Both the position numbers and the translations under genes were made by a program. A DNA stretch of 64,000 nt from contig NZ_JAQBOD010000057.1 of NCBI RefSeq assembly GCF_028288205.1, positions 1 through 64,000 on the forward strand, in the 5' to 3' direction. The notes beneath the pieces were generated by a model that saw only the letters and a list, made by a program, of their open reading frames with translations, was not told the DNA's origin and did no database searches. The DNA is from Mucilaginibacter sp. (lineage in GTDB: Bacteria > Bacteroidota > Bacteroidia > Sphingobacteriales > Sphingobacteriaceae). Of this stretch, positions 8,411 through 16,511 are shown in pieces. Position 1 is the first letter of the stretch. Each line of letters begins with the position of its first letter.

Positions 8411-9730
8411 ATGAAAATCTCGATCACCCAATTATTAATTGCCGCAGTATTCCTTTACAACGGCAGTTGTATGGCCCAGGGCGACACATCAAAAGTCATA
8501 ACCTTAAAGCAAGCGTTTGATTTAGCGCTTAAAAACAGCATACAATTAAAAATTACCAAGCGTTCATCAGAACTTGCTAAACAAAGAATAGAGATCGTCA
8601 AATTAGGCGAGCTTCCTAATTTATCAAGCTCGTTAAATTATGGATATGTCAGTAATAGTGAAATTTGGACGCCATCATTTTCTGAACACCAAACCGCGCA
8701 TATACCCCATAACCTAACACAACTTTCGGTAGTTGCCTCAGAATCCATATTTAAAGGCGGCGAAGTTAAAACCAATCTTCAAAAAGCAACGCTGGAAAAT
8801 CAGATCGCTAACCTCAGCGAGGATAAAGACTTTGTGGATATAAAGTTTTTGGTTGCTGCCAGGTACCTTGACATCTACCGACTGATCAACCAGCGACAGG
8901 TATTCATCAACAACACCAACCTGTCAAAAGAAAGATACAAGAACATCCTCATTATGAAAAAGCAGGGAATGGTTACTAATAATGATGTGTTGAGGACTAA
9001 GATTACCATTTCCGACCTTGAACTGGCCACCCGGAAAGCAGACAACAGTATAGCCATTCTAAATCAACAGTTGAATATCGTTCTTGGACTCGACTCTTCC
9101 TACAGGCTAAGGCCCGACACAGCCCTGTTAAAAGCTAAGTTGGAAAGCAGGGATATCCATACCATTTTGGCTGAAGCTTATCACGAGAACCAGGATTTAA
9201 AAATTGCAAGCACTGGTGTTAAGGTTGCAGAAACCAACCTGAAGTTATTGGGCACCGACCGATATCCTGAAATTAGCCTTTTTGCGGTTAACAACTTTCA
9301 AAGGCCATATACCAACACGATACCGGCACTTGACATTTATTATAATGTCTATCAGGCGGGTATCAGCATAAAATATAACATATCCTCTGTTTACCAATCT
9401 CCCCGAAAACGGGCATCCGGAAAAATACAATTGCAGCAGTCCATCGAAAAAGAAATACTTCAGAAACAAAATATGGAGGTTGCAGTGAACACAGCTTATA
9501 TCAAATACAAGGAAGCCCAGGATGAATTGGCCACTTTCCAGAGAGACCTTACCTCGGCTGAAGAGAATTACAGGATCGTCGAAAAAAAATACTTCAACCA
9601 ACTGGCATTGTTAACTGATATGATCGATGCGACCAATACCAAGCTGGAAGCTGAACTCAATGTGAGTAACGCAGCGATCAATGTCATCTTCACCAATTAT
9701 CAAATTTTAAAATCAACCGGTACTTTATAA
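8411..9730 (+). CDS. TolC-family outer-membrane efflux protein
   Basis: A 439-residue outer-membrane factor. The signal peptide is residues 1-22 (MKISITQLLIAAVFLYNGSCMA). The mature protein begins with the family phrase ITLKQAFDLALKNSIQLKI and has two repeated halves of long helices and strands (NAEL/QR-type coiled coils), ending with LEAELNVSNAAINVIFTNYQIL. It forms the trimeric outer-membrane channel of a drug exporter. It is followed after 17 bases by an HlyD-type adaptor and then an MFS pump, so the three make one EmrAB-TolC-like complex. Confidence 0.9.
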   Translation: MKISITQLLIAAVFLYNGSCMAQGDTSKVITLKQAFDLALKNSIQLKITKRSSELAKQRIEIVKLGELPNLSSSLNYGYVSNSEIWTPSFSEHQTAHIPHNLTQLSVVASESIFKGGEVKTNLQKATLENQIANLSEDKDFVDIKFLVAARYLDIYRLINQRQVFINNTNLSKERYKNILIMKKQGMVTNNDVLRTKITISDLELATRKADNSIAILNQQLNIVLGLDSSYRLRPDTALLKAKLESRDIHTILAEAYHENQDLKIASTGVKVAETNLKLLGTDRYPEISLFAVNNFQRPYTNTIPALDIYYNVYQAGISIKYNISSVYQSPRKRASGKIQLQQSIEKEILQKQNMEVAVNTAYIKYKEAQDELATFQRDLTSAEENYRIVEKKYFNQLALLTDMIDATNTKLEAELNVSNAAINVIFTNYQILKSTGTL

Positions 9731-9747
9731 ATCAATCAACAATCGTC

Positions 9748-10797
9748 ATGGAAAATAATAGCAAAAAAAACAAAAAGTCGATCATACTGAATACGCTGAT
9801 CATTATTGTCGCAGCAGGGTTCATCATATGGGGGGGCAAAACTTATTTCGATCTTGGAAATGACCTATATACTAACGATGCCCAAATCGAGGAATACATC
9901 AATCCGGTCAACACACGTATATCTGGTTATATTAAAGAAGTTCGTTTTAACGAGCATCAACAGGTGAAAAAAGGAGACACACTGGTGATCATCGATAACA
10001 GTGAGTATAAGATCCAACTTGAACAGACGGAAGCCGCGTATTTGTCCTCGATGGCCTCAAAAAATGTAACGGCATCATCGGTCAATACCGTTGAAAGCGG
10101 TCTCAATGTAACTGACGCAAATATTAAAGCCGCAAGAGCACGATTATGGAACGCGGAGCAGAACTATCATCGTTATGAAAATCTATTAAAAGAAGGCGCT
10201 GCCACCCAGCAACAGTTCGACCAGGTTAAAACTGATTATGACGCACTTGTTGCACAAACTAATGCTTTGCAGGATCAGCGCGTAACTACTGGTTTGTCCA
10301 CCAGGGAAACTTCAAGAAAGATGACGGTCAATGATGCCGATATCAAACGGGCTCATGCATCACTTGATATGGCTCAGCTCAATCTTTCCTATACAATCAT
10401 AACTGCGCCATATGATGGATACACCGGTCGCCGCATAATACAGGAAGGTCAACTCGTTCAAGCCGGTCAAACGCTGCTGTCGTTCATCAGGAATGACAAT
10501 AAGTGGGTAGTAGCAAACTACAAAGAAACTCAAATTGGAAAACTGCATATCGGGCAAAAGGTATCCTTAACCATGGACGGTTTTGAAAGCCAAAAGTTTG
10601 TCGGAGTGGTAAGTGCGATTTCACAGGCAACGGGTTCACGTTTTTCAGCCATTCCTACGGACAATTCGACTGGAAATTTCATAAAGGTGCAGCAACGGAT
10701 ACCGGTAAAAATTGACTTTACGAACGAAAATAGCACTGCCGATTATGTTAAATTGTTAAGGGCTGGGATGAATGTAGAAGTACGGGACATTAATTAA
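9748..10797 (+). CDS. HlyD/EmrA-family membrane-fusion protein
   Basis: A 349-residue adaptor with one N-terminal transmembrane helix (about residues 11-30), a biotinyl-lipoyl-like domain (NPVNTRISGYIKEVRFNEHQQVKKGDTLVIID, about residues 52-84), a long alpha-hairpin (about residues 90-210), and a beta-barrel that starts with ITAPYDGYTGRR. It links the inner-membrane pump to the TolC-like channel across the periplasm. It lies between those two genes with spacings of 17 and 10 bases. Confidence 0.92.
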   Translation: MENNSKKNKKSIILNTLIIIVAAGFIIWGGKTYFDLGNDLYTNDAQIEEYINPVNTRISGYIKEVRFNEHQQVKKGDTLVIIDNSEYKIQLEQTEAAYLSSMASKNVTASSVNTVESGLNVTDANIKAARARLWNAEQNYHRYENLLKEGAATQQQFDQVKTDYDALVAQTNALQDQRVTTGLSTRETSRKMTVNDADIKRAHASLDMAQLNLSYTIITAPYDGYTGRRIIQEGQLVQAGQTLLSFIRNDNKWVVANYKETQIGKLHIGQKVSLTMDGFESQKFVGVVSAISQATGSRFSAIPTDNSTGNFIKVQQRIPVKIDFTNENSTADYVKLLRAGMNVEVRDIN

Positions 10798-10807
10798 ATA
10801 TAAAGAA

Positions 10808-12331
10808 ATGCAAGTCACCGATCTCTTTTCCCCATCACTACCCAAGTATGCGCGGTACAGCATTTTATTTTTGCTGGCCTTGACCACGTTATGTGCCAAT
10901 GGAATTTATCAGGGGATAACCATAGATATGTACAGTGGGTCAGGTGAATACACTGAACCCTATACCATGGCCTATAACGCGGTGTATATCGGCATGGGTG
11001 TAGGTATGATCATTTACGTTAGGCTGGCCGAGCGATTTTCAAATAAAGCCCTTGTTCTTACAGGTTTATTTACAATGCTGTTAATGAATATAATTTGTGC
11101 AACCGTAGAAAATCCCATATTAGCAATTGCGGCGACCTTATTATTAGGGTTTGGCAAAATACTTGCATTGGGTGAAATTTATTTAGCCTGGTTAAATATC
11201 TGGAGTAAAAAAATGGAAACCGCTAAACTTTATCCGTTCTTTTATTTCATAGCGCTTGCTGGTCTTTACTTTATGACCTGGCTAACCGCATTTTTTACTA
11301 AAATTTTTGATTGGCATTATGCTTATATCATAATTCTAATACTGATCCTCGTTTGTATCATTTTGACCATAGTGTTTGTAGAGAATCATAAATTAAAAAA
11401 GAAAATTCCCTTATATCAACTTGATGCGATTGGTGTTTTACTTTTTGTAAGTATGTTAATGCTGATTAATTATGTGGCTACCTATGGTAAGGTTGAAGAT
11501 TGGTTTGCTTCAAATAGAATTTGGGCTGGTTCTTTCGGCATAGTTCTCACCGGCCTTTTGTTTATCAAAAGGGAAACTTTGGTCAAGCGCCCGTTTTTCG
11601 ATTTGAGCTTATGTAAAACTCCGCAATTCAGTTCCGGACTTCTGTATCTTATTTTTTTAGGTATGCTTTTGCCGGCGACATTTCAGTCATCGCTTTCCGG
11701 CGCAGTACTTCACTTCGAATCCATCAGGAACTCGGAATTAAGTCTTTACCTGGTACCAGGAATTATCACCGGCTGTATAGGATCTTATTTTTGGTACAAA
11801 ATGAATTATGATGGCCAATTATTAATGATCATTGGATTCATAACTTTTGTGATCTATTATTTGATGTTATACAACAGCTATATCAATGATTTGAATATTA
11901 ACGCGTTTTGGTTACCATCATTATTTAAGGGATTTGCCCTTGCGTTACTTTACATCTCTATTGGTCTGTATGCTACGGCCAAGCTCCCATTTCCAACCGT
12001 TTTAAAAGCTAATGGCATTGTGGTGGTAACCCGTTCATTTGTAGCCTCAGGCGTTTTCTCCGGCTTGTACAATTATTTTTTATATGCTTCAAGAATTAAG
12101 CATTTATCCAGGCTCGCTTCGGTTATTGATGCAAATGATCCTCTTATTTTACAATATGGGACCAATAGTGCCTATGCTAACAATATCCAGCAACAAGCCA
12201 CCCTAACCGCCTTAAAAGAGTTGTCCGGATATATTCTCATTATCAGTTTAGCTTTTACTATTTTTCTTATCGGTCTATATCTTTATAAGCGTGTTAAGCA
12301 CGCAAATCAACCTATTATTGTTGCCTCTTAA
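10808..12331 (+). CDS. MFS efflux transporter (DHA2/EmrB-like)
   Basis: A 507-residue inner-membrane protein with about 14 hydrophobic helices, as expected for the DHA2 group of the major facilitator superfamily. It follows the adaptor gene by 10 bases. It probably uses the proton gradient to push drugs or toxic organics through the HlyD-type adaptor and TolC-like channel. The usual motif A between helices 2 and 3 is weak (VRLAERFSNKALVLTG), so the sub-family is inferred mainly from length and context. Confidence 0.88.
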   Translation: MQVTDLFSPSLPKYARYSILFLLALTTLCANGIYQGITIDMYSGSGEYTEPYTMAYNAVYIGMGVGMIIYVRLAERFSNKALVLTGLFTMLLMNIICATVENPILAIAATLLLGFGKILALGEIYLAWLNIWSKKMETAKLYPFFYFIALAGLYFMTWLTAFFTKIFDWHYAYIIILILILVCIILTIVFVENHKLKKKIPLYQLDAIGVLLFVSMLMLINYVATYGKVEDWFASNRIWAGSFGIVLTGLLFIKRETLVKRPFFDLSLCKTPQFSSGLLYLIFLGMLLPATFQSSLSGAVLHFESIRNSELSLYLVPGIITGCIGSYFWYKMNYDGQLLMIIGFITFVIYYLMLYNSYINDLNINAFWLPSLFKGFALALLYISIGLYATAKLPFPTVLKANGIVVVTRSFVASGVFSGLYNYFLYASRIKHLSRLASVIDANDPLILQYGTNSAYANNIQQQATLTALKELSGYILIISLAFTIFLIGLYLYKRVKHANQPIIVAS

Positions 12332-12535
12332 ATTAGTATAATTATATTCCTCGCCTTGCAAATCGAATATGAAACCGAGCAACGGTTGAAAGAAAGCAGT
12401 CATTAGATTGAGACGTTCTATAGAATGGGTGCGGCACGCAACGCGGCCTTTCACTAAAGAAGAATTATAGCAGCTCTTACCCTGGACAAATGAAGAAAAT
12501 GTTGCATGAGACAAAGCCTAATCGTTTAATCGGCC
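12332..12535. other. Intergenic stretch between convergent units
   Basis: This gap separates the rightward efflux operon from the leftward DUF302 gene. No clear gene, tRNA or strong terminator hairpin is visible. Confidence 0.35.
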
Positions 12536-13027
12536 TTATAAGTTTTTACGATCTGCCTGATCAATCAACATTTGCAGCCGTTTGTCAAGTATGATTGACT
12601 CCCTATCAATCTCCATATTATTTAACCGTTCCAAAAGAGAAAACGGTAAATCATATTCTACGATCACCTGTTGCCTGGGATTTTCATAGACCAACAATCG
12701 TATGGGTAGATACAGTCCGGTGCTGCTATTGATTCCCGTCATTTTTGAAATCATTTTGGGATTTCCAATGTGGTACTGTTTGGCCTTAATTTTCTTTTTT
12801 TGAAACTGATCCAAAGTAATACTCTGATCAAATATATTATATAAAACAAGGCTTTCGTTTGTGGACGTTTCAGATAAATAGGTTTCCATAGAGGCCGGGT
12901 CAGCCCCTAAGTGTCTAATCTTTTCCGGTGCCATTATGCCGAGGCCTTCTTCCAGTCTATTGGTAAATTCTTCAAAATTGCGGGAAACTTTCAAATAGCG
13001 ATGATCTATTATAATGAGCTCATTCAT
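12536..13027 (-). CDS. DUF302-like protein
   Basis: About 163 residues when started at the ATG at 13,027 (a start at 13,051 would add eight). The C-terminal half has LYLPIRLLVYENPRQQVIVEYDLP, which matches the DUF302 pattern of a strand leading to a P-x-R-ll-vye segment and a final beta strand before a proline. The function of DUF302 is unknown; the fold is small alpha/beta. It is preceded by the palindrome ATTCAC-N4-GTGAAT that also precedes the efflux operon, so it is probably co-regulated with drug export. Confidence 0.6.
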   Translation of the reverse strand: MNELIIIDHRYLKVSRNFEEFTNRLEEGLGIMAPEKIRHLGADPASMETYLSETSTNESLVLYNIFDQSITLDQFQKKKIKAKQYHIGNPKMISKMTGINSSTGLYLPIRLLVYENPRQQVIVEYDLPFSLLERLNNMEIDRESIILDKRLQMLIDQADRKNL

Positions 13028-13077
13028 GTTTTTTCCTAATGATTGGATCAAATTTCCTCTTTAAAGAAGCCGAAAAC

Positions 13078-13093
13078 ATTCACATTTGTGAAT
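13078..13093. promoter_or_regulatory. Second copy of the ATTCAC-N4-GTGAAT palindrome
   Basis: ATTCACATTTGTGAAT is the exact reverse complement of the copy at 8316-8331. It lies 51 bases upstream of the DUF302 start, between that gene and the Crp-like regulator gene. Identical palindromes on both sides of the efflux cluster suggest one regulator for both. Confidence 0.55.
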
Positions 13094-13134
13094 AAAACAA
13101 TAAGATCGGAAGGTAACAGCAGGAATAGTTAGAG

Positions 13135-13740
13135 CTAAACAATTCCCCTGATCCTACTTAGTGATTGGGGCGCAATGCCTAGGTAGGAGGCAATATAATA
13201 ATTGGAAAACATTTGCAGCAAGTGAGGCTCGTCCTTCAACATTTTATTATACCTGTCAACAGCTGAAAGGGTGAGCAGGTTTAAGGCACGGTCATACATA
13301 TGCACAAAAGTACTTTCATTAATTTTATGCAGCCAGTCAGCATAAACTGAAGAATTTTGAACTAAAAAATTAACCTGGTCTTTTGTAAACGAAAGGGCTT
13401 TTATTTGACTTAATGTTTCTATGGAAATCGTCGAAAGCTGGCCGGTTAAAAAAGCGCGGTGGTCATCTATGAACAAATTACGGGGAATGCTTACTTCGCT
13501 GTTAAAATGAAATGTCCACGTCATAGTTTTCCCCGTAAAGTCACTGTAATAAGACCTGGCTGTTCCTGAAACGATGAAATAAATTTTATCGCAGGGATTG
13601 CCTTCTAACAGGAGGGTGTGTTTCTTGGGATATATAACTTCTTTGGTATGTGCAGCTATTAATTGCATGGTTTCATCATCCAGATCGACGTATCGCCGCA
13701 TGTACTGAAAGAAAGGTTCGCAGGCTGTTAAGGATGTCAT
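13135..13740 (-). CDS. Crp/Fnr-family transcriptional regulator
   Basis: A 201-residue protein with a cyclic-nucleotide-binding-type beta-roll (about residues 20-125; LLLEGNPCDKIYFIVSGTARSYY) and a C-terminal helix-turn-helix (IASYLGIAPQSLSRIR). The sensing domain lacks the RxAxV phosphate cassette needed for cAMP, as is usual in this Bacteroidota group, so the ligand is unknown. It is nine bases downstream of an AhpD-like gene on the same strand, so the two are probably co-transcribed. Confidence 0.88.
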   Translation of the reverse strand: MTSLTACEPFFQYMRRYVDLDDETMQLIAAHTKEVIYPKKHTLLLEGNPCDKIYFIVSGTARSYYSDFTGKTMTWTFHFNSEVSIPRNLFIDDHRAFLTGQLSTISIETLSQIKALSFTKDQVNFLVQNSSVYADWLHKINESTFVHMYDRALNLLTLSAVDRYNKMLKDEPHLLQMFSNYYIASYLGIAPQSLSRIRGIV

Positions 13741-13748
13741 ATTTTAAG

Positions 13749-14288
13749 TCAATCTAATGAAGGCCCCCGCGCCTTAAAATCAAACGAGAATTTAAATTCG
13801 GAATACATATAACTGGCCATCGTAATTTCACCAATTGTTAAGATGCAGTCCGTAAGATGCTCGACAGTATAACCTGCGGCAAAATAATTTTCAAGTCTTA
13901 ACGGGTCCGCAACTCCTTTGTACACAGGAATTTCTTTAACCGGTTTGACAAGAGGATCGATGTTTGGATCAAATGAAGCAGAACGGTTCCTTATTTCAAG
14001 GATTTGTTCAGGGATAAAATCATACACGCCCCCGATTTGAATATTTGCGGCTAAGGAATATTGATTTTGGTTTACCTGGCGAATGATTAAGTTAATCACT
14101 GTTTTTTGCCTGGAATTAAGCAGTTCCTGTCCATATTGGAATGCCAGAAGGCAGTTAAATGAATCCCTGAAAAAGGTGAGCGCTTTATAGAAAATAGGTA
14201 CCCTGCCATTGTTCTCCGGTAACTTCTTAAATATCGCCTTGCCGGCAATACTGATATTCTTCTTGTGGAGCAATGAACTGTTTTTCAT
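13749..14288 (-). CDS. AhpD/carboxymuconolactone-decarboxylase-like protein lacking CxxC
   Basis: A 179-residue helical protein. From residue 55 it follows the CMD/AhpD pattern: LLNSRQKTVINLIIRQVNQNQYSLAAN, then IPEQILEIRN, then PLRLENYFAAGYTVEHLTDCILTIGEITMASYM. Where active AhpD proteins have C-x-x-C-x-x-x-H, this protein has NQYSLAAN, so the redox cysteines are absent. It may bind a small molecule instead of reducing peroxide. It is followed by the Crp-like gene. Two HxlR-type dyads lie 70-118 bases upstream, linking it to the regulator at 4146. Confidence 0.65.
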   Translation of the reverse strand: MKNSSLLHKKNISIAGKAIFKKLPENNGRVPIFYKALTFFRDSFNCLLAFQYGQELLNSRQKTVINLIIRQVNQNQYSLAANIQIGGVYDFIPEQILEIRNRSASFDPNIDPLVKPVKEIPVYKGVADPLRLENYFAAGYTVEHLTDCILTIGEITMASYMYSEFKFSFDFKARGPSLD

Positions 14289-14357
14289 GGTAGTTGAATA
14301 ATCACTAAATACCGGTCAGGAATTTCTTTCCGGCAATCGTTTAATGCTTAACCTTGT

Positions 14358-14406
14358 ATTGCAGAATGCAATATCAAAGCTAATTAAGTTTATTGCTTTT
14401 TGCAAT
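14358..14406. promoter_or_regulatory. Second pair of ATTGCA-N3-TGCAAT dyads, upstream of the AhpD-like gene
   Basis: ATTGCAGAATGCAAT (14,358-14,372, perfect) and ATTGCTTTTTGCAAT (14,392-14,406, one mismatch), starts 34 bases apart. The pair before the MDR genes has the same dyad and a spacing of 32. This supports a shared regulator 10 kb away. No clear TAnnTTTG box is seen for the leftward gene. Confidence 0.55.
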
Positions 14407-14490
14407 ATCCATTTTTATGAAAACAGAGAAAAATGTCTACGGAAGCCCGTCCTGAATATCATTTTTGCGTCATCAATAAATAATTATTAG

Positions 14491-14512
14491 TAAATGACCG
14501 AAAGGTCATTTA
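14491..14512. promoter_or_regulatory. TetR operator TAAATGACC-N4-GGTCATTTA (autoregulatory)
   Basis: Perfect 9-bp arms around GAAA, immediately before TATATTTG (14,511-14,518), a TAnnTTTG -7 box, and 29 bases before the TetR start. It would block the TetR promoter. A near copy lies before the dehydrogenase gene downstream. Confidence 0.7.
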
Positions 14513-14540
14513 TATTTGTTCTGTCAAATAAATAAAAACA

Positions 14541-15128
14541 ATGACAAAGGCAGAAAGAACAAGACAATTTATTATTGAACAAGCAGCACCGTTATTCATG
14601 AAAAAAGGAGTTGCCGGAACAGCGATGAGTGATATTATGGAGGCCACTAAATTAGCTAAAGGCAGTTTATATGTTCACTTTGAAAATAAGGAAGAACTTT
14701 CTTATGCCGTTGTGGATTATAACTTAGGCCTGTTCGGTAAGAAAATGTCCGAAGGGAGTAACAAACAGCCAACAGCAAAAGGAAAGATACTTTTGTTGCT
14801 GAAAATTCTGGGCGACCCGCTGAATACTCCTTTAGAGGGAGGCTGCCCAATGTTAAACTTTGGAACAGAAGCTGATGATACTAATCCGGTTATACTTGAA
14901 AAAGTCAGCCAATTTATTACTGGAAGGAAACAACATATTACTGACCTGGTAGAAAAAGGAATTAAAGACGGCGAGTTTAAAAATACCTGGGATGCGAAGG
15001 ACTTTTCAATCAAAATGCTTGCTCTGCTGGAGGGTGGAATTTTGTTGTGCCGGGTAGCCAATAATAATGATGCAATGAAAGCGATTGTAAGGATGCTTAA
15101 AAAAGAAATTAACGAACAGGGAATATAA
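14541..15128 (+). CDS. TetR-family regulator controlling an adjacent dehydrogenase
   Basis: A 195-residue TetR repressor. The helix-turn-helix (about residues 6-52) reads IIEQAAPLFMKKGVAGTAMSDIMEATKLAKGSLYVHFENKEEL. The C-terminal domain contains GGCPMLNFGTEADD, typical of the TetR group that controls stress dehydrogenases. A perfect operator lies in its own promoter and a near-identical one lies between it and the dehydrogenase gene. Autoregulation and control of the neighbour are therefore well supported by sequence. The ligand is unknown. Confidence 0.9.
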   Translation: MTKAERTRQFIIEQAAPLFMKKGVAGTAMSDIMEATKLAKGSLYVHFENKEELSYAVVDYNLGLFGKKMSEGSNKQPTAKGKILLLLKILGDPLNTPLEGGCPMLNFGTEADDTNPVILEKVSQFITGRKQHITDLVEKGIKDGEFKNTWDAKDFSIKMLALLEGGILLCRVANNNDAMKAIVRMLKKEINEQGI

Positions 15129-15141
15129 TTTTTTTATCATA

Positions 15142-15163
15142 AAAATAACCGTTGGGTCATTTT
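15142..15163. promoter_or_regulatory. TetR operator copy before the short-chain dehydrogenase
   Basis: AAAATAACC-GTTG-GGTCATTTT: the same 9-4-9 layout as the operator at 14,491-14,512, with one mismatch between arms. It lies 45 bases before the dehydrogenase start and 14 bases after the TetR stop. Confidence 0.65.
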
Positions 15164-15207
15164 ATACAGAATTAATCAAATAACAAATCACAATAAAAAT
15201 TAAAAGC

Positions 15208-16062
15208 ATGAAAACTCAAAAAGTATGGTTCGTAACTGGAACCTCAAAAGGTTTCGGCCTTGAAATAACAAAAGCAGTATTGGCTTCAGGCGATAAAGTA
15301 ATTGCAACTGTTCGCAGCAAAGTAGCAGAACTAACAAGTAAATTCAACAACAACCCTGATTTATTGGTAGTAACAATGGATACTACTATTGAGAGCCAGG
15401 TAAAAGAGGCCGTACAACAAGGTGTGGCGCACTTTGGCAAAATTGATGTTGTGGTTAATAACGCCGGTTATGGCATCGTCACCGCAATTGAAGAAGCAAC
15501 TGACGAAGAAACCAGGAAACAATATGATACCAACGTATTTGGTTTGCTTAATGTAACACGTGCTGTACTGCCTTACCTGCGTAAACAACGTTCCGGGCAC
15601 ATCATTAATATTTCTTCATTATTCGGTTTTGATGCTATTCCGGGCTGGGCCTTGTATGGCTCTACAAAATTTGCGGTTGAAGGAATATCTAAAGGTCTTG
15701 CTGCAGAACTTGAACCTTTTAATATTAAAGTTACAGCCGTTGAACCCGGTCTTTTTACAACTGATTTTTTAAGCAAGGAATCGTACGCAATTGCGGATAA
15801 TGCAATTGATGATTATGCTGATACTACTGTTGGGCAGATGAGGGCGCACTCCGGAAGTTTACACGGCAAACAGCCAGGCGATCCCGTGAAATTGGCCAAA
15901 GTAATTGTGGAATTAGCTGATACCAAAGAACCTCCATTGCAATTGCCACTCGGGACCGACGCCATTCAAACGTATAGAACAAGTGCCGAAAACACCGCCA
16001 AAAGCGTTGAAAAATGGCTTGCGCTTTCAACAAGTACCGACCATGTTGTTAAAGAAGCGTAA
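15208..16062 (+). CDS. Short-chain dehydrogenase/reductase (SDR)
   Basis: A 284-residue classical SDR. It has the cofactor loop TGTSKGFG (about residues 11-18), NNAG near residue 90, and the catalytic Ser with YGSTK (Tyr and Lys) near residues 154-158. The N-terminal loop with no acidic residue early favours NADP(H), but this is not certain. It is a cytosolic oxidoreductase for an unknown alcohol or carbonyl. It is controlled by the TetR gene just upstream, to judge from the shared operator. A truncated relative lies at 7303-7464. Confidence 0.9.
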   Translation: MKTQKVWFVTGTSKGFGLEITKAVLASGDKVIATVRSKVAELTSKFNNNPDLLVVTMDTTIESQVKEAVQQGVAHFGKIDVVVNNAGYGIVTAIEEATDEETRKQYDTNVFGLLNVTRAVLPYLRKQRSGHIINISSLFGFDAIPGWALYGSTKFAVEGISKGLAAELEPFNIKVTAVEPGLFTTDFLSKESYAIADNAIDDYADTTVGQMRAHSGSLHGKQPGDPVKLAKVIVELADTKEPPLQLPLGTDAIQTYRTSAENTAKSVEKWLALSTSTDHVVKEA

Positions 16063-16102
16063 AATAACCGGCTTACGGGCTACTTGAAAAAATACCAAAA
16101 CA

Positions 16103-16332
16103 AAAAAGAGGCTGTGTTATAAATCAGAGGGCACTGAAAAAGGAGTTCTTAATCAACAGAGGCAGTTTTCTATAGTGAAAACAGCCTCTTCTTCTTTGGC
16201 GTATCCGGATAGGTGGTGGAGAGCACTTTCGTATAGACGATTCTCTGTGCCTCAATTTTTAGTTGTACAACAATCCCTTTAATTCTAAAGGACTTTTTCA
16301 GTGCACTCATAAATCATGAACAGCCTCTTTTA
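16103..16332. mobile_element. MITE-like element or IS remnant with terminal inverted repeats
   Basis: About 230 bases bounded by AAAAGAGGCTGT on the left and its complement ACAGCCTCTTTT-like end on the right. A second matching block, GCACTGAAAAAG, lies 15 bases inside each end, so the ends match over 24 of 39 positions in two solid 12-bp blocks. An internal hairpin at 16,158-16,189 repeats the GAGGCTGTTTTC end motif. GAGGCTGTT ends resemble IS1182-type elements. It is too small for a transposase. No target duplication could be read with certainty. Confidence 0.5.
16170..16310 (-). CDS. Possible 46-residue peptide inside the MITE-like element
   Basis: A short ATG-started frame whose start lies in the right-hand inverted repeat. 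It is basic (ends PKKKRLFSL) and not recognised. It could be a leftover N-terminal piece of a transposase or chance. There is no visible ribosome binding site. Confidence 0.25.
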   Translation of the reverse strand: MSALKKSFRIKGIVVQLKIEAQRIVYTKVLSTTYPDTPKKKRLFSL

Positions 16333-16425
16333 TTATTGCTTAATATTTCCAATTTAAAATTATTATTAAATTGCAAACTCAAAATACCGGCGATCCGCCG
16401 GTTAATTGTGATAAGGTTTAGGTTG

Positions 16426-16457
16426 AAAGTCCCCGGCAGCGAGTGTTTGGGGACTTT
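16426..16457 (+). terminator. Hairpin with T-rich tail before the 16,512 gene
   Basis: AAAGTCCCC pairs with GGGGACTTT across a 14-base loop and is followed by a T-rich stretch. It ends 54 bases before the next start codon, so it may end upstream transcription or act in the leader of that gene. Confidence 0.45.
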
Positions 16458-16511
16458 TATTTTACACACTTATCTCATCATGGCTACAAAAAAGCCCCAA
16501 TCATACAATTT

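Noticed and set aside
16443-16511. Earlier start of the 16,512 gene
   Set aside because: It would begin inside the leader hairpin and adds residues without protein-like character.
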